A DNA stretch of 64,000 nucleotides from positions 1-64,000 of the forward strand of contig NZ_CAJXWY010000004.1 in the NCBI RefSeq assembly GCF_913062725.1, read 5' to 3'. A program made the translations under genes and the position numbers. Under the pieces are notes generated by a model that was not told the origin of the DNA, did not search any database, and saw nothing but the letters and a program-made list of their open reading frames with translations. Each line of letters opens with the position of its first letter. Within the stretch, counting starts at the first letter, position 1. Below are positions 47,104 through 54,283 of the stretch, in pieces. The stretch is from an uncultured Thiohalocapsa sp. Lineage in GTDB: Bacteria; Pseudomonadota; Gammaproteobacteria; Chromatiales; Chromatiaceae.

Positions 47104-48150
47104 ATGCCAATCTCAGAAGCCAGAATCCTCGACTGGGTGGAACGCGGCCGGGTGCCGGACCCGGTGGTGCGTGCGGGCATCCGCCAGCGCCTGAAGAAAA
47201 TGATCGATGAGCTGCCCGGCGCCGAGCCCGAGGCGGCCTGGGCGCACAAGCGGGACTTTCTGGCACTGATGGATGCCGCCCCCGTCGCCGCCGTGCCGGA
47301 GCGTGCCAACGAGCAGCACTACGAGGTGCCGGCGGCCTTCTTCGAGCGCGTGCTGGGGCCGCGGCGCAAGTACAGCTGCTGCTATTGGCCGGATGGCGTC
47401 GATGACCTCTCCGCCGCCGAGGAGGCCTCGCTGGCGGTGACCGCGGAGCGCGCCGGCATCGCCGAGCAGCAAACCGTGCTGGAGCTCGGCTGCGGTTGGG
47501 GCGCCTTCAGCCTCTGGGCCGCGGAGCGCTTCCCCGGCAGCCGCTTCACCGCGGTGTCCAACTCCGGCTCCCAGCGCGCATTCATCGAGGCGGAAGCCGC
47601 GCGGCGCGGCCTCGGCAACCTGAGCGTCATCACCGCGGACATGAATGGCTTCGACACCGAAGACCGCTTCGATCGCATCGTGTCACTGGAGATGTTCGAG
47701 CACATGCGCAACTGGCGCCTGCTGTTTGCGCGTGTCAACGGCTGGCTCAAGCCCGGCGGGCGCTTTTTCATGCACGTCTTCTGCCACCGCGAGCATCCCT
47801 TCCCCTACGAGGATACGGGGCCCGAGGACTGGATGAGCCATTACTTCTTCGCCGGCGGCATCATGCCGAGCGACGACCTGCCGTTGTACTTTCAGCAGGA
47901 CCTGAAGCTGGTGGAGCGCTGGCGCTGGAACGGTCAGCATTACGAGCGCACGCTCAATGCCTGGCTCGCCAAACAGGACGCCGCCCGGGAGCAGGTCTGG
48001 CCCATCCTGGCGCAAACCTACGGCGACCATCAGGTGGCGCTGTGGTGGATGCGCTGGCGGCTCTTCTTCATGGGCTGCGCGGAGTTCTTCGGTTACCGCG
48101 ACGGTACCGAGTGGTACGTCGGCCATTACCTGTTCGAGCGCCCCCGCTGA
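47104..48150 (+). CDS. Coclaurine N-methyltransferase-like SAM methyltransferase
   Basis: 348 aa from ATG 47104; a frame runs back to 47056. YEVPAAFFERVLGPRRKYSC and LELGCGWGAFSLWAAERFP place it in the CFA-synthase/coclaurine N-methyltransferase-like group. FDRIVSLEMFEHMRNWRLLF and GRFFMHVFCHRE are further marks of that family, which is better known from plants. Bacterial members methylate unknown small molecules or lipids. It follows tsaC by about 180 bases and may be independent. Confidence 0.72.
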   Translation: MPISEARILDWVERGRVPDPVVRAGIRQRLKKMIDELPGAEPEAAWAHKRDFLALMDAAPVAAVPERANEQHYEVPAAFFERVLGPRRKYSCCYWPDGVDDLSAAEEASLAVTAERAGIAEQQTVLELGCGWGAFSLWAAERFPGSRFTAVSNSGSQRAFIEAEAARRGLGNLSVITADMNGFDTEDRFDRIVSLEMFEHMRNWRLLFARVNGWLKPGGRFFMHVFCHREHPFPYEDTGPEDWMSHYFFAGGIMPSDDLPLYFQQDLKLVERWRWNGQHYERTLNAWLAKQDAAREQVWPILAQTYGDHQVALWWMRWRLFFMGCAEFFGYRDGTEWYVGHYLFERPR

Positions 48151-48255
48151 ATGGGGGCCTGGCGAGCACGCAGCCCGGCAACCGAACGCGATGATGCACT
48201 CGGCGTCCATCGATTATCCGTTCGGACCTTCGTGGGTTGGGCGGCGGCTGGCGGG

Positions 48256-48513
48256 TTATTCCGGGGCCTCGGCGGGCGCTGCATCGAGGAGCTGATCCAG
48301 CCGCAGCCGGCGCTCCACGCCGCCGGCGTCGCGCACCAGCAGCCACTCCGCGCCGTCGGCGACGCCAATGTCCAGGGGCAGCGCCAGCAGCGCGCCGGCG
48401 GACGCGGGCGCGGCGGGATCAGCGGCCACCACGAGCCGCAGCCACCGCCGACGCAGGATGGCGAGCTCCAGGGCCTCGTGTCGCGCACAGGCGATGGGAT
48501 GGTAGTCGTTCAT
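48256..48513 (-). CDS. rof: Rho-binding antiterminator-like protein (Rof family)
   Basis: 85 aa. MNDYHPIACARHEALELAI and LPLDIGVADGAEWLLV match the Rof/YaeO family that binds Rho and blocks its RNA site. It lies 23 bases after the stop of a methyltransferase gene on the same strand, so it is probably the last gene of that operon, though a functional link to it is unlikely. Confidence 0.7.
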   Translation of the reverse strand: MNDYHPIACARHEALELAILRRRWLRLVVAADPAAPASAGALLALPLDIGVADGAEWLLVRDAGGVERRLRLDQLLDAAPAEAPE

Positions 48514-48536
48514 GGCGCCCCGGGGAGGTCTTTCGG

Positions 48537-49430
48537 TCACGGTAGGGCCAACAGGTCCACGTGGCCCACTTGCAGCCGTGAATGGCCCGTCGCCAGCCAG
48601 CGGCGGCGGTGCTGGAGCCAGGCGTCCAGCCCGGCGGTCGACGCCGCCGGGCCGGGAGGCGCCGCCATGGCCGCGGCCGCATCGCGCCAGCCCGCCAGCA
48701 GCGCCCGCTGCAGGTCCGCCGACTCGGCGCCGAGCACCCAGTCGCTGGCCGCCGTGCGCACCCGCCAGCCGAGCGCACGGCAGCATCGTGCGGCGCGCTC
48801 GGCGGCGGCGGGCCCGAGTGCCGGACCAAAGCCCTTGTCGGTGCGCTGGTGTTGGTTGACCAGATCGATGACCCGGGCATCCTCGGCATGCGCCGGCGAG
48901 AGCAGACAGCGACCGTCATAGCTTAGGGCGAAGAGCAGCGCGCAGCCGGCGGCGCGGCAGCGCCCGAGCAGGGCATCCAGCCAGGGCGCCGAGACCAGGT
49001 CCAGCAGCGCGGAGGCCGTCACCAGGCCCGCCGCCGGCGGCGCCAGGGCGGGCAAGTCGTGCGCCAGATCCAGCCGCCGGACCACCACCGCGGCCCGCCA
49101 GTCGTTGCCCACGAGCCGTGCGTCCGCGAGCTCCCCGCGCCAGTGCAGACCCGCGCTCCGCGCCCATGTGGTGGTGCTGGCGGGCAGTTGCGCCAGCAGC
49201 GCCGGGTCGTGGTCCACACAGGTCCAGTGCTGGCGGCGATGACCCGCCGCCGCCAACAGCGGCGCCAGGTGGCGCAGATTGGCCCCGGTGCCGCAGCCGA
49301 GGTCGAGCACCTGCAGCCCCCCAGCCTGCACCGGCGGCGGGCCCGCGAGCCCCTGGACCAACCCGTCCGCCCGCGCCGCCCGGTCCGCCGCTGCGCGCAA
49401 TGCCAGCCAGTCGGCGCTGAACTCAGACAT
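48537..49430 (-). CDS. Class I SAM methyltransferase of the PTPS-like gene cluster
   Basis: 297 aa, start MSEFSADWLALRAAADRAAR at 49430, overlapping the upstream glycosyltransferase stop by 8 bases (ATGTCTGA). The SAM loop is LQVLDLGCGTGANLRHLAP. An acidic VDHDPALLAQL and LVTASALLDLVSAPWL follow. The target is unknown. Tight coupling with a GT4 and PTPS-like gene argues it modifies the same small molecule or its glycoside. Confidence 0.75.
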   Translation of the reverse strand: MSEFSADWLALRAAADRAARADGLVQGLAGPPPVQAGGLQVLDLGCGTGANLRHLAPLLAAAGHRRQHWTCVDHDPALLAQLPASTTTWARSAGLHWRGELADARLVGNDWRAAVVVRRLDLAHDLPALAPPAAGLVTASALLDLVSAPWLDALLGRCRAAGCALLFALSYDGRCLLSPAHAEDARVIDLVNQHQRTDKGFGPALGPAAAERAARCCRALGWRVRTAASDWVLGAESADLQRALLAGWRDAAAAMAAPPGPAASTAGLDAWLQHRRRWLATGHSRLQVGHVDLLALP

Positions 49431-50538
49431 CGGCAACCGCCGCGGCGAAGCACGCCGCCGCCGCCGGCCAATCCGGCAGCCGCGCGCGGGCGCGGGCGGC
49501 GCCGGCGGCGAGCCGCCCGCGCAGCGCCGCATCGGTGAGCAGCCGGGAGAGCGCCCGGCGCAGGGCGGCCACCGACCCCGGCGCCACCAAAAGCCCGGCA
49601 TCCGCGGGCACGGTGTCGGCAACGGCGCCGCCGGTGGTGCCCAGCACCGGCAGACCGCGGGCCAGGGCCTCGGCGTAGGCCATGCCGTAGCCTTCGAACC
49701 AGCTCGCCAGCACGAACAGATCCGCCCGCTGGTAGCACTCTGCGAGCGTCGTCGGCGCCACCTCGCCCAGCAGGCGCACCCGTGCGCCCAAGCCCAGCGT
49801 CTGGATGTGCGCGCGCAGCGCCGCCGCCGTGGCCGGCTCCCGGGTCAGACTGCCCACACAATCGAGCCGCCAAGGCAGGTGATCGAGCCCGGCGAGCGCC
49901 GTCACCAGCAGGTCATGCCCCTTGCGCGGCGTCACACTGCCCACGCAGAGCAGTTGCAGGGGGGCGCCGGGCGCAGGCCCCATACCCCTGGGTACACTGC
50001 CGCGGGCCAGCGGCGCCGGGTCCGTGCCCGGCTCCACCACACGCAACCGCCCCGTCGGCACGCCATAGTCCGCCATCAGGCGTGCGGTATGGGCGCTGGT
50101 GACCACCACCCGCCGGGCCTGGCACAGGGCCGCAGTCTCCGCAGCCCGCAGGCGCGCCGCCACCGCCGCATCCAATCCCGTCTCCAGTGCCAACGGATGA
50201 TGGACCAGTGCAACCAGCCGCAGACGGTCCGCGTGGCGGGCGGCGACCGCCGGCATGGCGCCGAAGGCGAGACCGTCCACCACCGCCAGCGCCCCCGGGG
50301 GCAGCCCGGCGAGCGCCGCATCCGCCGCCGCCAAGTCCTGCTCCGACGGCAACGGAAAGGCGGCACCCAAGGCCTGTAGGCCCACCTCCCAGCCCAGCCG
50401 GCGCAGCCCCTCGGCGATGCGCCTGTCGTAGAGCGTGCCGCCGGTGAGTGCCGCCGGACTGCCGGGCAGCAACAGATGCAGGCGCGCGCGGCCGTGGCCG
50501 GGCTGCGACTGCGACGGGGCGGCGTCGGACGGGAGCAT
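49423..50538 (-). CDS. GT4-family glycosyltransferase of the PTPS-like gene cluster
   Basis: 371 aa. GT-B fold: the N-terminal half carries GSPAALTGGTLYDRRIAEGL and the C-terminal half LQLLCVGSVTPRKGHDLLV, LVLASWFEGYGMAYAEALAR-type donor motif (FVLASWFEGYG), with the conserved E-x7-E. It is encoded after a PTPS-like gene and before a methyltransferase, so the acceptor could be a pterin or related small molecule. That is inference from context; pterin glycosyltransferases are known in cyanobacteria. Confidence 0.8.
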   Translation of the reverse strand: MLPSDAAPSQSQPGHGRARLHLLLPGSPAALTGGTLYDRRIAEGLRRLGWEVGLQALGAAFPLPSEQDLAAADAALAGLPPGALAVVDGLAFGAMPAVAARHADRLRLVALVHHPLALETGLDAAVAARLRAAETAALCQARRVVVTSAHTARLMADYGVPTGRLRVVEPGTDPAPLARGSVPRGMGPAPGAPLQLLCVGSVTPRKGHDLLVTALAGLDHLPWRLDCVGSLTREPATAAALRAHIQTLGLGARVRLLGEVAPTTLAECYQRADLFVLASWFEGYGMAYAEALARGLPVLGTTGGAVADTVPADAGLLVAPGSVAALRRALSRLLTDAALRGRLAAGAARARARLPDWPAAAACFAAAVADV

Positions 50539-50607
50539 CGGACGCGACTTGCTGGGCCGGGATAGGCGGTGCGGGAGGGGGCGTGGGACAGCGGCGCGAC
50601 GGCGTCG

Positions 50608-51012
50608 TCAGCCGCCGAGCACGCCCTCGTAGGCCGCCCAGGCCACATGGGACTCCCCCAGGGTGATGCGCATCGCCGTCAGGCCGGCGGCGCCGGGGCC
50701 CAGATCGCCCGCGGCGATGCGCGCCGCCATGCGCTCGAAGATGGCCCGGGCGAGAAACTCGGTGGTGGTATTCTGTCCGGCGAAATCCGGCTCGTCGTCG
50801 AGGTTGCGGTAATTGAGGGCACCCAGCACCTCGGCGAGCACCGCCGACGCCTTGCCGATGTCCACCACCAGGCCGTCGGCGTCCAGCGCCGGGCGCCTGA
50901 ACTCACAGTCCACCACATAGGTCGCCCCGTGCAGGCGCTGGGCCGGACCGAAGATCTCGCCGCGAAAGCTGTGGGCGATCATGATGTGATCACGGACGGT
51001 GAGGCTATACAT
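50608..51012 (-). CDS. Atypical 6-pyruvoyl-tetrahydropterin synthase/QueD homologue
   Basis: 134 aa from ATG 51012 ([18 protein letters not shown]). Overall PTPS fold: [46 protein letters not shown] and the closing [11 protein letters not shown]. Two of the three zinc histidines are visible (AHSF and LHG), but the third is Ala in LHGATY (usually LHGHxY). The catalytic Cys seen in QueD and PTPS is also absent. The gene is not near queuosine genes. It may make a different pterin or another product from a dihydroneopterin-like substrate. Confidence 0.8.
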   Translation of the reverse strand: MYSLTVRDHIMIAHSFRGEIFGPAQRLHGATYVVDCEFRRPALDADGLVVDIGKASAVLAEVLGALNYRNLDDEPDFAGQNTTTEFLARAIFERMAARIAAGDLGPGAAGLTAMRITLGESHVAWAAYEGVLGG

Positions 51013-51060
51013 GCGGCGCTGCTCCCCCAAAAACGTTCAGCCTAACGCCAAACGCCCGCC

Positions 51061-51200
51061 GATGGCGAGCATTCACCCAAGGAACAGATCGCCGTAGGAC
51101 GCAAGATCCGCAAGCGAATCCTGCGTGCGCTGGACGAAGCGACCGATGTGGTCATCGGCCATTTCCATGGCGATCACATACCACTCATAAAAGCTTGGAA
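51061..51200 (+). pseudogene. Fragment of a metallo-beta-lactamase-fold gene
   Basis: An open frame reads KIRKRILRALDEATDVVIGH followed by FHGDH, giving the HxHxDH metal motif (HFHGDH), then IPLIKAWNYE. This resembles internal sequence of MBL-fold hydrolases. The frame loses this character near 51200, just before the RES toxin stop. It has no start, so it is probably a remnant, cut by the toxin-antitoxin insertion. Weak evidence. Confidence 0.3.
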
Positions 51201-51222
51201 TTATGAGCGGCTTCTTGCAACG

Positions 51223-51912
51223 TCACGACACCTGCCAGACCTCGCCATCATCCAGCCGCTTAACGTAGTCCACGCGCTCCCCATCCCAGTGATACGCGAA
51301 ATGCGCCCCTTGCGTCGGGATCGGGATCACGTCGGGCCAAAAGACAGCGAGGCACTGGCCCTCGGGAAAGCGGACGCTTGGCCAGGTGATGCCGTTCGAT
51401 CCGGCCGCGCGGCGCTCGGCTCCGAAGAGTTGCGAGGGGCGGTAGTCGTCCGCATCCAGCAGATCAGCGCGGCCGGTGGCGTCGTCGAGATCGGTATCGA
51501 TCGCCCCGATCAGTTCGCAGAACTGCGACGTCCAGCCGGGTGCCTCGTCCGTGGCGCGCATGAAGCGGGCGTGGTGATGGATGGTCTCCGCAATGGCCAC
51601 CTCGGTGCGATCGCCCGCACAGTAGAGGCCGAAGCTGCCATCCGAGAACCGTCCCGGACGGAGGGGCGAGCAATGTACGAAGGGCGCCATGACCCAGCTG
51701 GCACCGGGTCCTCTCACACGCCGGGCCACCGGCAACTTGGACAGATCGCCGATGCTCTCGCGGATGCGGGGGTTGAACTTGGCTTCGGCAGAGGCCAAAG
51801 CCTCCCAGTCGGCAGGGTCGGCGATGTCTTCGAAGAGGTCGATGGGCGGATGGATGGTGCGGATGATCCGGACCGTGCGCGGCCATGTCACGCGCCGGAC
51901 AGGCGCATTCAC
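51223..51912 (-). CDS. RES-domain toxin
   Basis: 229 aa. RES-domain toxins degrade NAD+ in the target cell. Arg in RFSDGSFGLYCAGDRTEVAI (N-terminal half) and the Glu in the following AIAETIHHHARFM are placed like the family's catalytic Arg and Glu, and the C-terminal NGITWPSVRFPEGQCLAVF provides the Ser-containing segment. Its start overlaps the antitoxin stop by 4 bases, the normal arrangement for RES-Xre pairs. Confidence 0.85.
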   Translation of the reverse strand: MNAPVRRVTWPRTVRIIRTIHPPIDLFEDIADPADWEALASAEAKFNPRIRESIGDLSKLPVARRVRGPGASWVMAPFVHCSPLRPGRFSDGSFGLYCAGDRTEVAIAETIHHHARFMRATDEAPGWTSQFCELIGAIDTDLDDATGRADLLDADDYRPSQLFGAERRAAGSNGITWPSVRFPEGQCLAVFWPDVIPIPTQGAHFAYHWDGERVDYVKRLDDGEVWQVS

Positions 51913-52322
51913 CAGGCACCCCGTTCGGCATCGAGATAGACGCGCAGGTCGATCAGGTCGGTGATCTCTCCCCGGAGCATGACGTCCAGCGCGCTTCGGC
52001 CTGCGAAGGCAGCGTTCGGCTTGCGGATCCAGGCATAGCCACGGGCAGGGTCGGTGAACACATAGCGCAGTGCCTTATGGATCCCCATCAGGGTCGCCAG
52101 ACGCGCGCGCAGGTCGCGGTCGATCCGGCCGATATCCCCGGTCTTCCAGCGCGCCCATGTGCGCTGCGCCATGTCGCCGAGCACGATGCGGGCTTCTGCA
52201 TCCGTCAGCCCCCAGGCGCGGAATAGGTTGACCGTTGCGCGCGCCAGTGCTGCCGCCTCCTCGTCGGTGATCACGGGAAGGTCGGTGCGTGCGAGGACAG
52301 GCTGAACCGTGGCGAACTGCAT
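51909..52322 (-). CDS. Xre/MbcA/ParS-type antitoxin
   Basis: 137 aa from ATG 52322, chosen because AAAGGAGA lies 6 bases upstream; an ATG at 52340 is weaker. The N-terminal region (DEEAAALARATVNLFRAWGL and the following AQRTWARWKTGDI) is a helix-turn-helix of the Xre type. The C-terminal DLRARLATLMGIHKALRYVF, PNAAFAGRSALDVMLRG is the MbcA/ParS toxin-binding domain. It neutralises the RES toxin and probably represses the operon through the palindrome upstream. Confidence 0.87.
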   Translation of the reverse strand: MQFATVQPVLARTDLPVITDEEAAALARATVNLFRAWGLTDAEARIVLGDMAQRTWARWKTGDIGRIDRDLRARLATLMGIHKALRYVFTDPARGYAWIRKPNAAFAGRSALDVMLRGEITDLIDLRVYLDAERGAW

Positions 52323-52332
52323 GGCTATCTCC

Positions 52333-52363
52333 TTTGGCATTAAAATAGAGAATATATGCCAAA
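52333..52363 (-). promoter_or_regulatory. Inverted-repeat operator of the RES-Xre operon
   Basis: TTTGGCAT (52333-52340) and ATGCCAAA (52356-52363) are perfect 8-bp arms around an A/T-rich centre containing TATATT and TATTTT on the minus strand. Placed 10-40 bases upstream of the antitoxin ATG, it should overlap the promoter and bind the antitoxin-toxin complex. Confidence 0.6.
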
Positions 52364-52485
52364 AGGCAAGGGAGGGGCAGCTTCGATCGCCTCCAGCCCT
52401 TTTTCCTGTCTTTGGCTGGAGGCAACCGGCGCACCGACCGAGGTCGGTTCACCGCCTGCAACGTCGACCTCCGGGACGCGCTCGC

Positions 52486-52637
52486 CGGCACGCTACCCCT
52501 GGGCCATGCTGCCGGCAGCGGCTGTTCGAGTCGCTGCCGCTGGTCTGTCCCAACTGCGGCGTGGACATGCGCATCATCGTCTTCATCACCGAGGCCGCGC
52601 CCATCAAGCAGATGCTGACCCAAATCAGTGAGCATGT
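52486..52637 (+). pseudogene. 3' remnant of an IS91-like transposase gene
   Basis: Two frames in succession read RYPWAMLPA and then LFESLPLVCPNCGVDMRIIV, closing with FITEAAPIKQMLTQI. These are the end of the IS91-type transposase domain with its terminal zinc-ribbon-like Cys-Pro-x-Cys. A frameshift separates the two parts and the N-terminal catalytic region is absent. An inactive relic next to the tnpB remnant. Confidence 0.5.
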
Positions 52638-52640
52638 GAT

Positions 52641-52763
52641 TTCGAGGAAAACGCCGATCTGGTCGGCGCGATCAATGTTCTCAGGGCGGGACTCGCCCGT
52701 TGCGCCTGTGAAGTAAGCAATGCAGTCAGGTCGCCAGCAGCAGGAACCCACCGAAGCGACTGA
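52641..52763 (+). pseudogene. tnpB: tnpB (IS200/IS605 family) C-terminal remnant
   Basis: 40 codons: FEENADLVGAINVLRAGLAR, then CACEVSNAVRSPAAGTHRSD, stop at 52761. It is the characteristic end of TnpB, the RuvC-type nuclease, covering the last catalytic Asp (NADLVGAINV). Everything upstream of the RuvC-III motif is missing; IS91-like sequence abuts it at about 52638. Confidence 0.7.
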
Positions 52764-52790
52764 CCCCGGCTCGATGCTGGGATGAGCGCC

Positions 52791-52828
52791 GTAGGAATCC
52801 CCCGACTTTAGGCGGGGGAGGATGTCAA
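52791..52828 (+). ncRNA. IS200/IS605 right end, orphan omega-RNA scaffold-like hairpin
   Basis: Hairpin CCCCCG (52799-52804) / CGGGGG (52813-52818) followed by AGGATGTCAA, the typical right-end sequence of IS200/IS605 elements lying just after tnpB. In intact elements this region forms the 3' scaffold of the TnpB guide RNA, with the guide starting right after. Here tnpB is truncated, so the RNA could only work with a TnpB from elsewhere. Expression is unknown. Confidence 0.55.
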
Positions 52829-52882
52829 TGGCTACAGGCTCGCCTCGCCGACACCGCAAGCACAGTCCATGTCAACGGACTA

Positions 52883-53872
52883 TTACCCGTACCGGATGCG
52901 TTGCGTCAGGGTAGAATCCGGGGCGGATGCGAGCCGCGCCTGTATCGCCGCCAGCTCGTCGAAGGGTGCGTCATCGGTGATGAGCGCATCCAGCGCCGCG
53001 GCCTGCGACTGCGCCAGCAGCGCCAGCGCCAATTGCAGACGACGCCGATGGCCCCACCGCGGGCGCTGCGCCGCCGCGACGCTGCCCACCTGCGACGACA
53101 CCAGCCGCAGCCGGCGTTGGTGGAAGGCGGCTCCCAGCGGCAGTGTCACCGCCCGGTCACCGAACCAGCTCAGCTCCAGCACCGTCGCCTCGAAACCGGC
53201 GAGCCCCAGGGCGGTGACCAGCCCCGCCGGATTACCGCTGGCATGGATCACCAGGTCCGCCTCCGGCGTCGCCGTCTCCGGGCTGCGAAACACCGCCCCC
53301 AGGGCGCCGGCAATGGCCGCTCGGCCTGCATTGGTGTCGATAAGCTCCACTTGGCAGCCGGGCACCTGCGCTGCGAGCCAGGCCGCCAGACAGCCGAGGG
53401 TACCGGCGCCGACCACGGCGATGCGATCGCCGATCCGGGGCAGCCCATCCCAGAGCCCGTTCACCGCCGTCTCCAGATTGGCGGCCAGCACAGCCCGCCC
53501 CGGCGGCAGATCAGCCGGCAGCGGTGTGACGGCATCCGCGGGTACCTGATAACAGTCCTGGTGCGGATACAGGCAATAGACCAGCCGGCCGCACAACGCC
53601 TCCGGACCGGCCACCACCTCGCCGACATTGATGTAGCCGTACTTCACCGGGGCCGGGAAATCGCCCGCCTGGAAAGGCGCACGCATGCGCTGATACTCAC
53701 TCGCCGGCACCTCACCGCGAAACACCAGTCCCTCGGTGCCGCGGCTGATGCCGGAATAGCGCGTGTGCACCCGCACCCAGCCCGCGGGCAGGTCCGGCAA
53801 CACCTCGCTGCGAATCTCGCCTCGACCCGGCGCCGTGACCCAAAAGGCCCGCGCTTGCGTCTCACCCGTCAT
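52883..53872 (-). CDS. MDR-family dehydrogenase (BchC/zinc-ADH-like) near the PTPS-like cluster
   Basis: 329 aa. N-terminal GroES-like domain: WVRVHTRYSGISRGTEGLVF, YGYINVGEVV and the C/H-containing CLYPHQDCYQVP. Rossmann domain: IAVVGAGTLGCLAAWLA. The motifs recall MDR enzymes such as BchC. The catalytic-zinc Cys of classical alcohol dehydrogenases is not obvious. It shares orientation with the PTPS-like, GT4 and methyltransferase genes and is separated from them only by the toxin-antitoxin insert and transposon debris, so it was probably part of that cluster. Confidence 0.72.
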   Translation of the reverse strand: MTGETQARAFWVTAPGRGEIRSEVLPDLPAGWVRVHTRYSGISRGTEGLVFRGEVPASEYQRMRAPFQAGDFPAPVKYGYINVGEVVAGPEALCGRLVYCLYPHQDCYQVPADAVTPLPADLPPGRAVLAANLETAVNGLWDGLPRIGDRIAVVGAGTLGCLAAWLAAQVPGCQVELIDTNAGRAAIAGALGAVFRSPETATPEADLVIHASGNPAGLVTALGLAGFEATVLELSWFGDRAVTLPLGAAFHQRRLRLVSSQVGSVAAAQRPRWGHRRRLQLALALLAQSQAAALDALITDDAPFDELAAIQARLASAPDSTLTQRIRYG

Positions 53873-53983
53873 AACCTCTCCCGCGCCCAGTCAATGGCCA
53901 TTGCTCGCGGTACCGACACACGTCTGCAGGGACGTCTCCACGACGTCCCCCGCAAGCCGCCACAGACACCACCACAATCTTCA

Positions 53984-54087
53984 GTGGTCTGGGTGGCGGC
54001 TGGTGGGGGTCTCGACCGCAGGGATGCGGTCGTGAAGCCTACAGGGATGTATCCACGGCGTCCCCCGCCCGCCGCTACCCAGACCAC
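53984..54087. repeat. 104-bp inverted-repeat element, copy 1
   Basis: The ends GTGGTCTGGGTGGCGGCTGG and its near-complement at the right (GCCGCTACCCAGACCAC) pair imperfectly. Inside are a hairpin CGACCGCAGGGATGCGGTCG and a second stem around CCTACAGGGATGT. Same unit as at 54145. A further partial copy occurs near 53930-53970. Confidence 0.75.
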
Positions 54088-54144
54088 GATCGCAGGCACA
54101 CACGCCAGTCGCCACCCAAATCACGATCGCAGACACCAGCACAA

Positions 54145-54248
54145 GTGGTCTGGGTGGCGGCTGGTGGGGGTCTCGACCGCAGGGATGCGGTCGTGAAGCC
54201 TACAGGGACGTATTCACGGCGTCCCCCGCCAGCCGCTACCCAGACCAC
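54145..54248. repeat. 104-bp inverted-repeat element, copy 2
   Basis: Same unit as at 53984 with a few base differences (for example GGGACGTATTCAC replaces GGGATGTATCCAC), starting 161 bp further on. It lies just after the stop of the FkbM methyltransferase gene on the minus strand and may act as a transcript-end hairpin. The changes keep the inner stems able to pair. Confidence 0.75.
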
Positions 54249-54283
54249 GGCCCCACGCACACACTAAACTGAAACGCGACGCC

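Noticed and set aside
53984-54248. Possible CRISPR array
   Set aside because: Only two long units with paired ends and a 57-bp gap; repeat size and symmetry do not fit CRISPR repeats.
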